DNA of 64,000 bases from Sporomusa malonica (GTDB lineage Bacteria > Bacillota > Negativicutes > Sporomusales > Sporomusaceae). The DNA is taken from assembly GCF_041428715.1 (NCBI RefSeq), contig NZ_CP155572.1, one strand, 5' to 3'. Shown here piece by piece: positions 8,877 to 16,972 of the stretch. The position numbers and the translations under genes are program-made. The notes beneath the pieces were generated by a model. That model was given only the letters and a program-made list of their open reading frames with translations, had not been told where the DNA came from and made no database searches. Numbering within the stretch: the first letter of the stretch is position 1; the number at the start of each line of letters is the position of its first letter.

Positions 8877-9731
8877 TTACCAGTCTCTAAAGGCGTCCTC
8901 TGTAAACTGCGAACTAATATTCCAGCGTTTATACGAATACAAAATTAAGACTGCTCCCGAGACCATTCCGAGGATATCAGAAAAATATACCGGTTGTCCA
9001 GGCAAAAGAATTGAAAATAGCGATGCTCCCTTGGCCGTCGCCAACTGAACTATCCAGGCAACTGCCGATACAAGGCAGCCGCCTGCAATCCCTAACCGTA
9101 AGGAAGCCGCCAAGGCAATCCCCAGCATTAAAAGCAAGGGTCCAAGCCAGCTTGTTATTACCTGCCACAAAACCCGCTCTTGCCAATAGCTGACTGCCGG
9201 TGTTGCCAGCAGGCACAGTAAGATATCAAACCCCAGAACAACAATGAGTCTGGCTGTTGCCAACTGGGCTGGTGAATAAGGACAAGCAGCTTCTAATTCG
9301 CTAACGCCGCTGTGTTTGGCTCTGAATTCATAGAGTACTGTTAAAATACCAAGCACAGGCGAGGCATTAGCCAGAAACAGCAATGTATTACCATCAACTG
9401 CATTGGTAAGCGCGAGGCCAGACATAAGAATTATGGTACACATCGCCATAAACCATTTACTTAACAGCATTGCCTGCGGCTGAACCAGTTGTAACATATT
9501 GAGACGCCCGCAAAATTCCGGGAGGGGTTGGCTCTTATCTACCGGGAGTAAGGGTATTTGTTCCTTCAGAACCGGCTTCAGCAGGGCAATTAGCTTAGCC
9601 GTATCCTGTCCCGAAGGCGGAGTTATCTTATAACTGTCCAGAAGTTCCAGTGTATGCATGAGTTTTTCATTATCGTCTTGCCCTGTTTCTGCGAGTATCT
9701 GCTGTTTTTTATTATCCGGCATTTCAGTCAT
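8877..9731 (-). CDS. Integral membrane protein, second gene of ECF-sigma operon (possible anti-sigma or permease subunit)
   Basis: 284 aa. The first ~90 residues are polar and cytoplasmic-looking (TLELLDSYKITPPSG...LIALLKPVLKEQ). Six hydrophobic segments follow from ~residue 92. The start overlaps the sigma-factor gene by 8 bp. Membrane proteins encoded directly after an ECF sigma factor are commonly its anti-sigma factor, with a soluble N-terminal sigma-binding part, which fits here. No zinc HxxxCxxC motif is seen. It could instead be an ABC-2 permease subunit. Role is inferred from position. Confidence 0.65.
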   Translation of the reverse strand: MTEMPDNKKQQILAETGQDDNEKLMHTLELLDSYKITPPSGQDTAKLIALLKPVLKEQIPLLPVDKSQPLPEFCGRLNMLQLVQPQAMLLSKWFMAMCTIILMSGLALTNAVDGNTLLFLANASPVLGILTVLYEFRAKHSGVSELEAACPYSPAQLATARLIVVLGFDILLCLLATPAVSYWQERVLWQVITSWLGPLLLMLGIALAASLRLGIAGGCLVSAVAWIVQLATAKGASLFSILLPGQPVYFSDILGMVSGAVLILYSYKRWNISSQFTEDAFRDW

Positions 9732-10287
9732 CTGCGCCTTCCTCCCTTGCCAGCATTCGCCGTAGATGTTCTAAAGCAGTGAACAGCCTTGACTTTACCG
9801 TCCCTATGGGGATATCCATTACTATAGAAATTTCCTCTAGCTTTAAATCCTGATAATATCTAAGAATTAAAACCTCGCGATAAATTTCCTTCAAACATTC
9901 GAGCGCTTGTACGACCCTTTCCCGGTCCTGATTAAATAGCAGGATACTCTCTGGGGTATCTGGACTAACCACAGTGCCCTCTGGATGATTAAAAACCGGA
10001 AAATCCTTTTGCACATATGCTTTTTTAAAATAGTCTTTACAGGTATTTGAGGCAATCGTATAGATCCATGGCTGAAAAGGCAGCTGGACATTATACTTCG
10101 CGATATTCCGAAAAACCTTAATAAAGACCTCTTGCACAAGGTCGGAGGCAGCATGATATTCAACACCCATTCGCATTACATATGCATGAATTGGTCCATG
10201 GTAACGCGTAACAAGAAGTTCTAATGCCTGGCCGTCCCCTTGCTGTACTTGGATTGCTAACTGTTCATTGGAAATCAAATCAATCAC
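9724..10287 (-). CDS. RNA polymerase ECF-type sigma factor
   Basis: 187 aa. Region 2 is visible around residues 20-90 (DLVQEVFIKVFRNIAKY, then PWIYTIASNTCKDYFKK). Region 4 covers ~130-178 (LRYYQDLKLEEISIVMDIP, then GTVKSRLF). The likely start is GTG 10287. A GAACT-N16-CGTA element lies 16-40 bp upstream on the same strand, and a matching GAACC-N16-CGTA element faces the divergent gene at 10509. This suggests the factor transcribes itself and the divergent exported/beta-barrel genes. It heads a five-gene operon with overlapping reading frames. Confidence 0.93.
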   Translation of the reverse strand: MIDLISNEQLAIQVQQGDGQALELLVTRYHGPIHAYVMRMGVEYHAASDLVQEVFIKVFRNIAKYNVQLPFQPWIYTIASNTCKDYFKKAYVQKDFPVFNHPEGTVVSPDTPESILLFNQDRERVVQALECLKEIYREVLILRYYQDLKLEEISIVMDIPIGTVKSRLFTALEHLRRMLAREEGADD

Positions 10288-10302
10288 CTAATATATTGAT
10301 AA

Positions 10303-10327
10303 TACGACTCAAAAGTCGGAATAGTTC
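10303..10327 (-). promoter_or_regulatory. Candidate ECF promoter of the sigma-ABC operon
   Basis: On the minus strand GAACT (10327-10323), 16 bases, then CGTA (10306-10303). ECF promoters commonly have AAC in the -35 and CGT in the -10 with this spacing. It lies 16 bp upstream of the sigma start codon. Confidence 0.6.
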
Positions 10328-10436
10328 GATGTTAAACTCTTCCAGTACATTCGCCTCATATCCAGGAAATCCTTCAATAATTTCTTACACTCAGGAATAG
10401 TTCTCTATTTTCTCTGAATAAAATGTGCATTTGACC

Positions 10437-10461
10437 GAACCAAGCAAGCACCACTATCGTA
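10437..10461 (+). promoter_or_regulatory. Candidate ECF promoter of the exported-protein genes
   Basis: GAACC (10437-10441), 16 bases, CGTA (10458-10461): same element and same spacing as the divergent one, 48 bp upstream of the ATG at 10509. Confidence 0.6.
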
Positions 10462-10508
10462 CTAGAGGTTGTAACAGCTATAACAGCTGAAAGAAGGAGG
10501 AGAATTCG

Positions 10509-10886
10509 ATGAAAACATCAATCATGGTATTGCTAATAGGAATATTTATCTTAAGCAGTGTGTCGGCGGCATGGGCGGTAGATACAAGCAACTGGATCAA
10601 GTTATCAGAGGTCGATGATTTGACTTTATATGTTAATGAGCAAAGCATCAAAAATCAGAACGCAATTATTTCTTGTGTAACCAAGATGGTGCAAAAGGAT
10701 GGCTCGTACATTATGGTCAATTATCTGTTTCAGACCGAAAAGAAACAAATGAAAGTAACTTACATGAAAGAATACGATAACAATAACAAGCTGCTAAGCG
10801 AAAATAAGTATGAGGATGATTGGGAAATCATCGATATCGACAGCGAAGAGATTTATAACAGAATAGTGTCACTATCGAAAAAATAG
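10509..10886 (+). CDS. Exported protein, surface-adhesin-E-like
   Basis: 125 aa with a clear signal peptide (MKTSIMVLLIGIFILSSVSA, cleavage after AWA). The mature part WIKLSEVDDLTLYVNEQSI... with alternating hydrophobic strands resembles the small surface-adhesin protein E family (a Y-x-D/N-x-x-S-I strand followed by a question of identity); this is a motif-level impression only. Good ribosome-binding site AAGGAGGAG. The next gene starts 14 bp downstream, so the two are probably cotranscribed from the ECF-type promoter at 10437. Confidence 0.7.
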   Translation: MKTSIMVLLIGIFILSSVSAAWAVDTSNWIKLSEVDDLTLYVNEQSIKNQNAIISCVTKMVQKDGSYIMVNYLFQTEKKQMKVTYMKEYDNNNKLLSENKYEDDWEIIDIDSEEIYNRIVSLSKK

Positions 10887-10900
10887 AGAGGAAAGTTACT

Positions 10901-11686
10901 ATGAAAAAAAACATTTATAAAATTATCGGCTTTATACTTACTGTCAGCATAATTGCTACGCTTCCTGCTATCACCGCACTTGCCGAGGAAAAAGCAGCAA
11001 AGGAAAAGAAAGTCAAGTGGGGTATCGCAGTGAGCGCCTGGTTCCCCTCGGTCCAAGGGAAAGCCAGCGCAGGTAATGAGATCGATTATAAAGACACCTT
11101 GGGGTTGGATAACAAAAACGGTGTTTCTGTCTTCCCAACTTATGGGGCTGATTCCAAAGGCAAGTGGGATGCTGGCTACGAAACTTTCTCTTTTGAAAGT
11201 GATAAACAAGTAAATGACAGCTTTCAATTCAATAAGGGCAGATTTGATAGCGGCAACCAGATTCATTCTGAATTGGACATAGAATACGTCCGTTTAAAAT
11301 ATATGCCCTCTTACAAAGAAGCGGGCAATTCCAACTTTTCAATGGTATGTGGTCTGGGCTACAGTAAATTCGACATTTCATTACGCAACAAATCAACAGC
11401 AAATGGTACTGTAGAAAAGAGCTTCCATTCTCTTCTGCCAACCATCGGTGCCCGTTTTGAAACAGGAAGAAGCTCGCCTACCGTATATTATGCCGAACTT
11501 AACGGCATGTCACTGAAACATAAGGGCTATATAAGCGATATGGAAGCCGGCTTTGCCCATAGCTTTTCAAGTAAGGCAGTTTTTCGGGGCGGTTACCGTT
11601 CCGTTCATCTAAAAGCCGTCCAAAAGGATGACTTTGCCAAAGCTACTCTACAGGGGCCGTTTGCCGAAATGAGATATAAGTTCTAA
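10901..11686 (+). CDS. Exported outer-membrane beta-barrel-like protein
   Basis: 261 aa. Signal peptide residues 1-28 (cleavage near ALAEE). The body is a series of short amphipathic strands with Gly/aromatic alternation (WGIAVSAWFPSVQG, GYSKFDISL, VYYAELNGMSL). The final residue is Phe in RYKF, the usual C-terminal signal for outer-membrane barrel assembly. This supports a diderm host. Ribosome-binding site GAGAGGAAAG. Likely in the same envelope-stress regulon as the gene before it. No specific porin family recognised. Confidence 0.78.
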   Translation: MKKNIYKIIGFILTVSIIATLPAITALAEEKAAKEKKVKWGIAVSAWFPSVQGKASAGNEIDYKDTLGLDNKNGVSVFPTYGADSKGKWDAGYETFSFESDKQVNDSFQFNKGRFDSGNQIHSELDIEYVRLKYMPSYKEAGNSNFSMVCGLGYSKFDISLRNKSTANGTVEKSFHSLLPTIGARFETGRSSPTVYYAELNGMSLKHKGYISDMEAGFAHSFSSKAVFRGGYRSVHLKAVQKDDFAKATLQGPFAEMRYKF

Positions 11687-11739
11687 GGTTGGTATGACGC
11701 TTACGATTGAATTTTATTTTTGTAGCATTTGCGACGAAC

Positions 11740-11781
11740 AAAACTCCTGCCGAATTTTTGGATGAATTCACCAGGAGTTTT
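11740..11781 (+). terminator. Intrinsic terminator (CTCCTG hairpin family)
   Basis: AAAACTCCTG (11740-11750 region) pairs with CAGGAGTTTT (11772-11781), loop ~20 bases. It follows the beta-barrel gene by about 55 bp and belongs to the hairpin family recurring at 34.1, 49.5, 54.3, 57.1, 60.3 and 62.7 kb. Confidence 0.75.
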
Positions 11782-11795
11782 GCTGTTTGGGGAGT

Positions 11796-11831
11796 ATTAG
11801 GGGACTAGGGGACGTTCCTTTTTTGTCTTGA
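11796..11831 (+). repeat. REP-C half element
   Basis: GGGGACGTTCCTTTTTTG matches one arm of the inverted pair at 58169-58234. The partner arm is missing. Confidence 0.5.
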
Positions 11832-11918
11832 ACCCTTAATAGGGATTGTAATTTTCATTCTGATTTTTTCCATAGCACGTACGGGTTCGTACTGTATGAA
11901 TATAGGGAGTAGATTTAT

Positions 11919-12110
11919 ATGCAAAGAAAATGTACAAACTGCAGTGTAGTAATGAAAAATGCCTTATTAAGCGCAAATGGTGGCTACGCTTTAGTAGAAG
12001 AAATTAAAAAAGGTTTTGGTGCTAAAGTTTGTGGCGTAGTTACATATGTTTGTCCGAAATGTGGGTATATTGAGCTATTTGCAGAAAAACCAGAAATATT
12101 TAACAAATAG
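11919..12110 (+). CDS. Small zinc-ribbon-like protein
   Basis: 63 aa with CTNC near the N-terminus and CPKCGY near the C-terminus, giving two CxxC knuckles that could bind one zinc. Between them lies a conserved-looking stretch EEIKKGFGAKVCGVV. A near-identical paralogue is at 36129-36320 (CNVEM, CPKCGH). Function unknown; such mini zinc ribbons may bind nucleic acid or protein. An in-frame ATG is preceded by GGGAG about 11 bp upstream. Confidence 0.75.
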   Translation: MQRKCTNCSVVMKNALLSANGGYALVEEIKKGFGAKVCGVVTYVCPKCGYIELFAEKPEIFNK

Positions 12111-12628
12111 AGCTTGTACCAAATCCCGATTTTTCAAGATAGTGCTAAAATCTGCTATGATGGGATGAAAAAAGCCATCGCCAAATTGAGCGAAAAGAAC
12201 TTAAAGGGCAAATTGTATTGGAACTTTCGCTCATCATGGTGAAGCGACGTATTTCTGCTAGCCGGACCTTATCATTGCCGAAAAAGGCAGGCGCCGGGCG
12301 GAAGCGGCTTTATCGAGATGTATAGTTATCACCAGCATCAGGATAGAATCTACGAGATTCTGAATTCGCTTACGGCCCGTACCTGGTCTTCGAAGATTTG
12401 CTTCAGTCGAACCGTTTTTCCGGCCGCGATGCACCCAAGCCGGGAAGAAGTAATTGAATTATAAGTAAATGCTCCAATAGCAGAGGCCCTTCTTGATCGA
12501 TATTCAATAATGGTTGATGAGCAACAGTAGGAAATAGTTAAAGGTGTTTTAATGAAAGGTGTGTGAAATGTAATTTAGAATGCAAAGTTAAGCGGTTTTA
12601 AAAAGCAAACATATTAGGGGGGATTATT
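12111..12628. other. Intergenic stretch, no gene supported
   Basis: About 500 bp. The part 12200-12450 is more GC-rich than its surroundings and shows broken coding-like segments in several frames (for example a frame giving LVFEDLLQSNRFSGRD), so it may be a badly decayed gene. I cannot name it. The last ~100 bp are AT-rich leader for the gene at 12629. Confidence 0.4.
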
Positions 12629-13183
12629 TTGTCTCATGTACGACTGATTATTGGTTTTATTCTACTCTGCCTAATGGGAACAATCAATTTGTCCTTAGCC
12701 GCGGCTAAGATGTACGAAAATCCGAAGAAAAACGTGGCGTTGATTATTATAAACGATAAGAAGCTATCGCGAATTTTAGACAAGCAAATGAATAGTCTGC
12801 TTGTTGAACCGATTACACAGCAGCTTAGTTATCAATATCATGTCTCGGTAGACAACATTTATTATGAGAAATTGAAAGCCGCAGGTTATTCCAGTATCAT
12901 AAGTCTTGAAAGAAGCGACATTATTGAAACATTAGCGGCAGAGAACCTTGATTATGCAATCCTCATTGAAGCACTTCCCTTTACGAAGGGTTACAATCCG
13001 CTTGATGGTGATCTCTACCAGACTTGGATGTATCATATGCACATGGAAATTATAGATTTTGAAAATAACAAAACCCTATATAACGGTAACTTCAATAATC
13101 AAGCCGGTAGTATTGGTAACCAATCCAAAGTTGAGCCAATGACAAAACAAATGGTCAAAATTGTATTTAAAAAACTAATATAA
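12629..13183 (+). CDS. Exported protein of unknown function
   Basis: 184 aa, TTG start with a strong AGGGGGG ribosome-binding site 7 bases upstream. N-terminal signal peptide (LIIGFILLCLMGTINLSLA). The mature part carries a KKNVALIIINDKKLSRI strand-helix start and a later DYAILIEALPF segment, reminiscent of small periplasmic proteins with a LptE/CsgG-like alpha-beta layout. No family is recognised with confidence. Followed by a hairpin terminator, so probably a single-gene unit. Confidence 0.7.
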   Translation: MSHVRLIIGFILLCLMGTINLSLAAAKMYENPKKNVALIIINDKKLSRILDKQMNSLLVEPITQQLSYQYHVSVDNIYYEKLKAAGYSSIISLERSDIIETLAAENLDYAILIEALPFTKGYNPLDGDLYQTWMYHMHMEIIDFENNKTLYNGNFNNQAGSIGNQSKVEPMTKQMVKIVFKKLI

Positions 13184-13217
13184 AGCAGAATAGCATAGTG
13201 GTATACTGCTTTTTTTC
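13184..13217 (+). terminator. Intrinsic terminator
   Basis: AAAGCAG...CTGCTTTTTTT immediately after the stop of the exported protein gene, with an extra AATA/TATA pair inside the stem and a seven-T run. Confidence 0.8.
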
Positions 13218-13513
13218 TAGGCTCTCGTGTTGGATATGAGAGATACCTTTGACTCTTCTCTCCTCTGGCGAGGCTCTTAAAGGAATCAAACATTTCAAAG
13301 GCTGTTCTCATAGCATACGGCATTGTTTGACAGAGCAAGCGTCGAGCCGAATAAAAGACATGTTATCCCCGGAAAGCAGCGGCAAGTGCGTCCGACTGGC
13401 AATAAGAAATGAAATCAAACATTTCGCAGGATAGCTACTCGTTATTTCAGGAAGGGCCTAAAAAAGGATTTGGGATACTGAGAACTAATTGTTAAAGAAG
13501 TGGAGGGATAATT

Positions 13514-13951
13514 ATGTTTTTTTGGAAAAAATGGTATGCAATACTGCCGCTGCTGCTGGTGGCGGCGCTCCTGCTGGGGTGCGGCGGACAGCAGCAGTCG
13601 CTCGACAATATCATAAATGCTGTCGATCAGTTGACGGAAAATATGCTTGTGGCGATGAATGAGAACGATTACAATCGCTTTTCACGGGACTTCGACGATC
13701 AGATGAGGGTCGACCTGGACGAAGCGAAGTATAAAAGCACGGTGCCGGCGATAACGGCTAAGATCGGCAAGTACTTGTCGAAAGATTTCGTCGGCTTGGA
13801 AAAGAAAGATCAGTATACCATAGTGGTGTATAGGGCGAACTTTTCCCTTGAGCCGGACGGAGTTACGGTTCGCAGCGTTGTCGGTGACAAGAACGACAAA
13901 AAGGTGATCAGTGGCTTCTGGCTGGACTCGCCGAAGCTACGGGGGAACTAG
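13514..13951 (+). CDS. DUF3887-type lipoprotein
   Basis: 145 aa. Lipoprotein signal with lipobox LLLGC (Cys 23), so the mature protein is membrane-anchored. Residues ~30-140 (VDQLTENMLVAMNENDYNRF...FDDQM) match the DUF3887 fold, an NTF2-like domain of secreted proteins. GTGGAGGGATAATT precedes the ATG. The gene is visibly richer in G+C than its neighbours, which may mean different ancestry. Function unknown. Confidence 0.8.
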   Translation: MFFWKKWYAILPLLLVAALLLGCGGQQQSLDNIINAVDQLTENMLVAMNENDYNRFSRDFDDQMRVDLDEAKYKSTVPAITAKIGKYLSKDFVGLEKKDQYTIVVYRANFSLEPDGVTVRSVVGDKNDKKVISGFWLDSPKLRGN

Positions 13952-14065
13952 GCATCACGCTTGCGGTAAAAGACAAAGAGTTCCTGGTATCACTTCTTTC
14001 GAGAAAGTCTGCAGTTTCTTTTGGTGCAAAATTAGTTTGATATTAGAATAAGTGGGTGAATTTCC

Positions 14066-14794
14066 ATGGGTAAGGCCATTATTATAGGTGCAACATCGGG
14101 TATCGGAAAGGAGCTTGCCAAAGTATTTTCCTACCAGGGCTATGAAGTTGGAATCGTTGGACGGAGGGAAATGCTTTTGGCCGAGGTTGCTGAAGAATTA
14201 CCAGGTAAGTCTTATGTGAGGCAAATTGATATTGTGTTTGCCAGCAAAGCTAAAGTGCAATTAGAAGAACTGATTAAAGAGATGGATGAGGTTGACATAA
14301 TCGTTATTAGTGCTGGGGTTGGCTATATCAATTCTTCACTGGATTGGATGGACGAGGAGAAAACAATTAACACTAATGTATATGGCTTTACAGCCATGTG
14401 TAATGTAGCCATGCAATACTTCGCCAGACAAAGGAAAGGCCAGCTAGTTGGTATTTCATCGATTGCGGCTATCAGAGGAAGTGGCGCATCCCCAGCTTAT
14501 GCGGCATCGAAGGCTTTTGTATCAAACTACTTAGAAGGACTACGTTTATGGGCGTACCTAAAAGGGCTCTCGGTGACCGTGACGGAAATTCAACCGGGAT
14601 TTGTTGATACCGCGATGGCTAAAGGCGATGGATTATTTTGGGTTGCGGCTACAGATAAAGCCGCTCAACAAATTTACCGCGCTATCGTAAAAAAACAGTC
14701 GCACGCTTATATTACAAGGCGATGGCGCTTTATTGCTTGGTTTATGAAGGTTTTACCGGAATACATTATGAAGAAGTTATCCAAAAGCAGATAG
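14066..14794 (+). CDS. Short-chain dehydrogenase/reductase (SDR)
   Basis: 242 aa. Rossmann start GATSGIGKELA (NAD(P)-binding TGxxxGIG variant), NAG-equivalent ISAGVGY, catalytic Ser in GISSIAAIRG, and the YxxxK pair in YAASKAF. GRREM after the second strand suggests NADP(H) preference through the Arg residues. Length is typical of classical SDRs. Substrate not predictable. ATG 14066 is 11 bases after GTGGGTGAA. Confidence 0.92.
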   Translation: MGKAIIIGATSGIGKELAKVFSYQGYEVGIVGRREMLLAEVAEELPGKSYVRQIDIVFASKAKVQLEELIKEMDEVDIIVISAGVGYINSSLDWMDEEKTINTNVYGFTAMCNVAMQYFARQRKGQLVGISSIAAIRGSGASPAYAASKAFVSNYLEGLRLWAYLKGLSVTVTEIQPGFVDTAMAKGDGLFWVAATDKAAQQIYRAIVKKQSHAYITRRWRFIAWFMKVLPEYIMKKLSKSR

Positions 14795-14804
14795 GTTTTG
14801 AAGT

Positions 14805-14852
14805 GTCTTCTTAGTTCTCTTCAAAGTGCATCTAGAGGCTCTGGTTGATTCT
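14805..14852 (+). repeat. Structured repeat, 5' fragment
   Basis: CTCTTCAAAGTGCATCTAGA then GGCTCTGGTTGATTCTGAGT aligns with the start of the full copy at 42207-42255. The rest of the unit is missing here. Confidence 0.5.
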
Positions 14853-15070
14853 GAGTCACAATCTGTTTTAATTTTATTTATATGCGGTTGCTTACAGTAA
14901 AACAAGATGCTTATAAAGATTAACGGCATAAGCTTTTTTATAATAAAACTGTAAGGCAATCGTTATTTTTTTTCGTACAAATTGAAGTAGTATATAGGTG
15001 GAACCTATGCTTGGGCAATTAATTTTTGCGAATGACTGTCTAAAGAGAATTTTAAGAAAAGAGTGCTGCT

Positions 15071-15880
15071 TTGAAGAAGATTTTTGTCATCATTATTTTT
15101 CTATTATTTATAATAACATGTTATTGTGTTCAAAAAGGGTTTAATGCTAATGAACAGAAGGGTGTAAATATTGAGCCATCATTAACGCTTGCGGAACATA
15201 CATCCGAAACTAGTGAATCATCGACTACTTTTGTAGAGAAGAGAAATACTTTTACATATAACGACCATAAAATTCAATACATGCTTATTTTTCCTGCGGG
15301 ATACGCCCAAACTACAAACCATTGGCCAATGATTTTATTTTTACATGGAAGCTCACTTCGTGGGCAAAACATAGATTTAGTTAAAGAATATGGACCAACT
15401 TGGGTTGCAGAAAGACGCACTGACTTTCCCTTTATCGTTCTTGCACCACAATGTCCGGAAGACGAAACTTGGTTGAATAAGTCGGATGTTCTGGCGGCGT
15501 TACTTGATGATGTCTTTACAAAATATCGTATAGATGAAGATAGAGTTTATTTGACCGGAACGAGCATGGGCGGGAACGGCACTTGGAATCTAGCTTGTCA
15601 GCATCCAGAATACTTTGCAGCGATAGCTCCTCTGGCCTCGAATCCAACAGTTCCAAACAGTTGGAATAAGCAGTTGATCTCTATGCCAATATGGGCATTT
15701 CATGGTGAAAAGGATACCATTTGTCCAATGAAGAATGATGAAGAAATGATTAACGCTCTATTAGCACAGGGTAGCAGACCAAAGTTTACAGTTTTACAAG
15801 ATCAAGGGCACAATATTGCCGGTGTATATAAGAATCAGGAACTCTATGATTGGTTTCTAACTTATACTCGGCATCATTGA
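15071..15880 (+). CDS. Alpha/beta hydrolase (phospholipase/carboxylesterase type), exported or membrane-anchored
   Basis: 269 aa, TTG start. The N-terminus (FVIIIFLLFIITCYC) is a signal peptide with a Cys that could be lipidated. The catalytic domain shows the oxyanion strand LFLHGSSLRG, nucleophile elbow GTSMGGNGTW (Ser), acid in HGEKDTICP, and His in DQGHNI. It is a feruloyl-esterase/dienelactone-hydrolase-like serine hydrolase acting outside the cytoplasm on an unknown ester. A truncated second copy lies at 29127. Upstream region TTTAAGAAAAGAGTGC gives a weak ribosome-binding site. Confidence 0.88.
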   Translation: MKKIFVIIIFLLFIITCYCVQKGFNANEQKGVNIEPSLTLAEHTSETSESSTTFVEKRNTFTYNDHKIQYMLIFPAGYAQTTNHWPMILFLHGSSLRGQNIDLVKEYGPTWVAERRTDFPFIVLAPQCPEDETWLNKSDVLAALLDDVFTKYRIDEDRVYLTGTSMGGNGTWNLACQHPEYFAAIAPLASNPTVPNSWNKQLISMPIWAFHGEKDTICPMKNDEEMINALLAQGSRPKFTVLQDQGHNIAGVYKNQELYDWFLTYTRHH

Positions 15881-15894
15881 TAATAGCTTAAGAT

Positions 15895-16020
15895 TCCAGG
15901 TGGTTCTAACTCGCGCAGTAACTAGACATTGATTTAATTATTGATTAACGCCTAGTTACTACTGTTTCGTGGCATGTTATGGAATAAAATTGCGAGGCCG
16001 CAAAGCCAGATAAATTATTG
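15895..16020 (+). repeat. Structured repeat, partial copy (5' half)
   Basis: Begins with GGTGGTTCTAACTCGCGC, contains the hairpin TAGACATTGAT...TAACGCCTAG and the block GTGGCATGTTATGG...GAGGCCGCAAAGCCAGAT. It breaks at ~16020 beside a REP-A half element. Confidence 0.75.
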
Positions 16021-16027
16021 ATCTTCA

Positions 16028-16048
16028 CACCCCGTCCTCTTGACATCC
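16028..16048 (+). repeat. REP-A half element
   Basis: ACCCCGTCCTCTTGACATCC matches the right half of REP-A (compare 60576-60597). The left arm GTCAATA is missing. Confidence 0.55.
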
Positions 16049-16100
16049 CAATATAGCTAGTTTTTCTGGTGAACTGTATAGGTTTATATTAGACATGAAA

Positions 16101-16159
16101 ATGCTCCCCTCTCGGTAGTAGGTTTTTATCATTTAACCTATCTACCTTAAAGGGAGCAT
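16101..16159. repeat. Long interrupted hairpin
   Basis: ATGCTCCC (16101-16108) pairs with GGGAGCAT (16152-16159). Inside, GGTAGTAGGTT pairs with AACCTATCTACC with one extra base. It may be a fused pair of insertion-sequence ends (a solo scar) or a terminator-like structure. No gene lies between it and the murI relic. Confidence 0.5.
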
Positions 16160-16396
16160 ATCAATGTGGCGGTGGGGCTTTGCTTTTATGTGTTTCTTTG
16201 ACTTTCGGGAGATCCGAGAAGTGGCCTAATTGTACATGACATGAACATTAGGGCTAGCAGGCAGAAAAATTATAGAAAGATGCCGCGTTGGGTTAGTTTA
16301 AAAGGAATGAATTAACCCCAATTCACTGAATACGACATTGGCTCATTGTTTTATATGCTATGCAAATAAGTTTGTAATATTTTTTTATAATCAACA

Positions 16397-16753
16397 TCAC
16401 TTTGGTGGGAGTTTGCCATTTGTAATTACAAATTTAATTTTATCATCTATACTAGGAGCTACTCCTTTTTGTTTTAATATATCTGCCAAGTGATTTGTGG
16501 TTCCAACACTTCCGTCGAAAAAAACAGTTTCCTTTGTAAACGATTGTTGCAAAACCACGGCATCTACTTTGATTTTAGCCATATAATCCATATCCTTTTG
16601 GACGTATTGTTTTACTTCGCTTTTCGTCTTTTCCCCATAAGGCAAATGCTCAATATCAGCATAGTAAGTGTAATCAGCAAATGGTAGTATTTTTAAAGCG
16701 TGACCAAGAACAGTTAAGCCGCCAATACCAGAGTCAAAAAAGCCGATCTTCAT
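16397..16753 (-). pseudogene. murI: Glutamate racemase with internal deletion
   Basis: 118 aa against ~260-270 normally. The N-terminus is a faithful glutamate racemase start (IGFFDSGIGGLTVLGHAL, then HLPYGEKTKSEV). After KVDAVVL it jumps directly to the C-terminal segment FFDGSVGTTNHLADILKQKG. Both catalytic Cys regions (ACNT and GCTHYP) are lost, so it cannot racemise glutamate. Start ATG 16753 has an AGGAAGGGAT ribosome-binding site and the frame is open, so a short protein might still be made. An intact murI must exist elsewhere if the organism needs D-glutamate. Confidence 0.8.
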
Positions 16754-16952
16754 CCTAATCCCTTCCTAGTTTCAATTATTGTATTTATATTATCATGAAC
16801 AACTCCGTCAAAATATAGAACTCCGATTTAAAAAAAATAATGCCTATATAATACCATAAACTAGCAGCCGTAGGAATCCTGTATGGGAGTTGGCTGTTCT
16901 ACTTCTACAACGTAGTGGGTGCTACTTGCCTGTACTTCTTAAAATAGCGGCT

Positions 16953-16972
16953 AGATACAAGGGGACGTCAGA
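16953..16972 (+). repeat. Left half of an interrupted REP-like palindrome
   Basis: GATACAAGGGGACGTCAG is the near-perfect inverse of CTGACGTTCCCTTGTATC at 18549-18566. The two arms are separated by an IS4 element and a 152-bp mini-element. Confidence 0.65.

Noticed and set aside
13249..13434. 61-codon open frame
   Set aside because: No ribosome-binding site and no domain; composition not convincing. The 13220-13500 stretch is left as non-coding.
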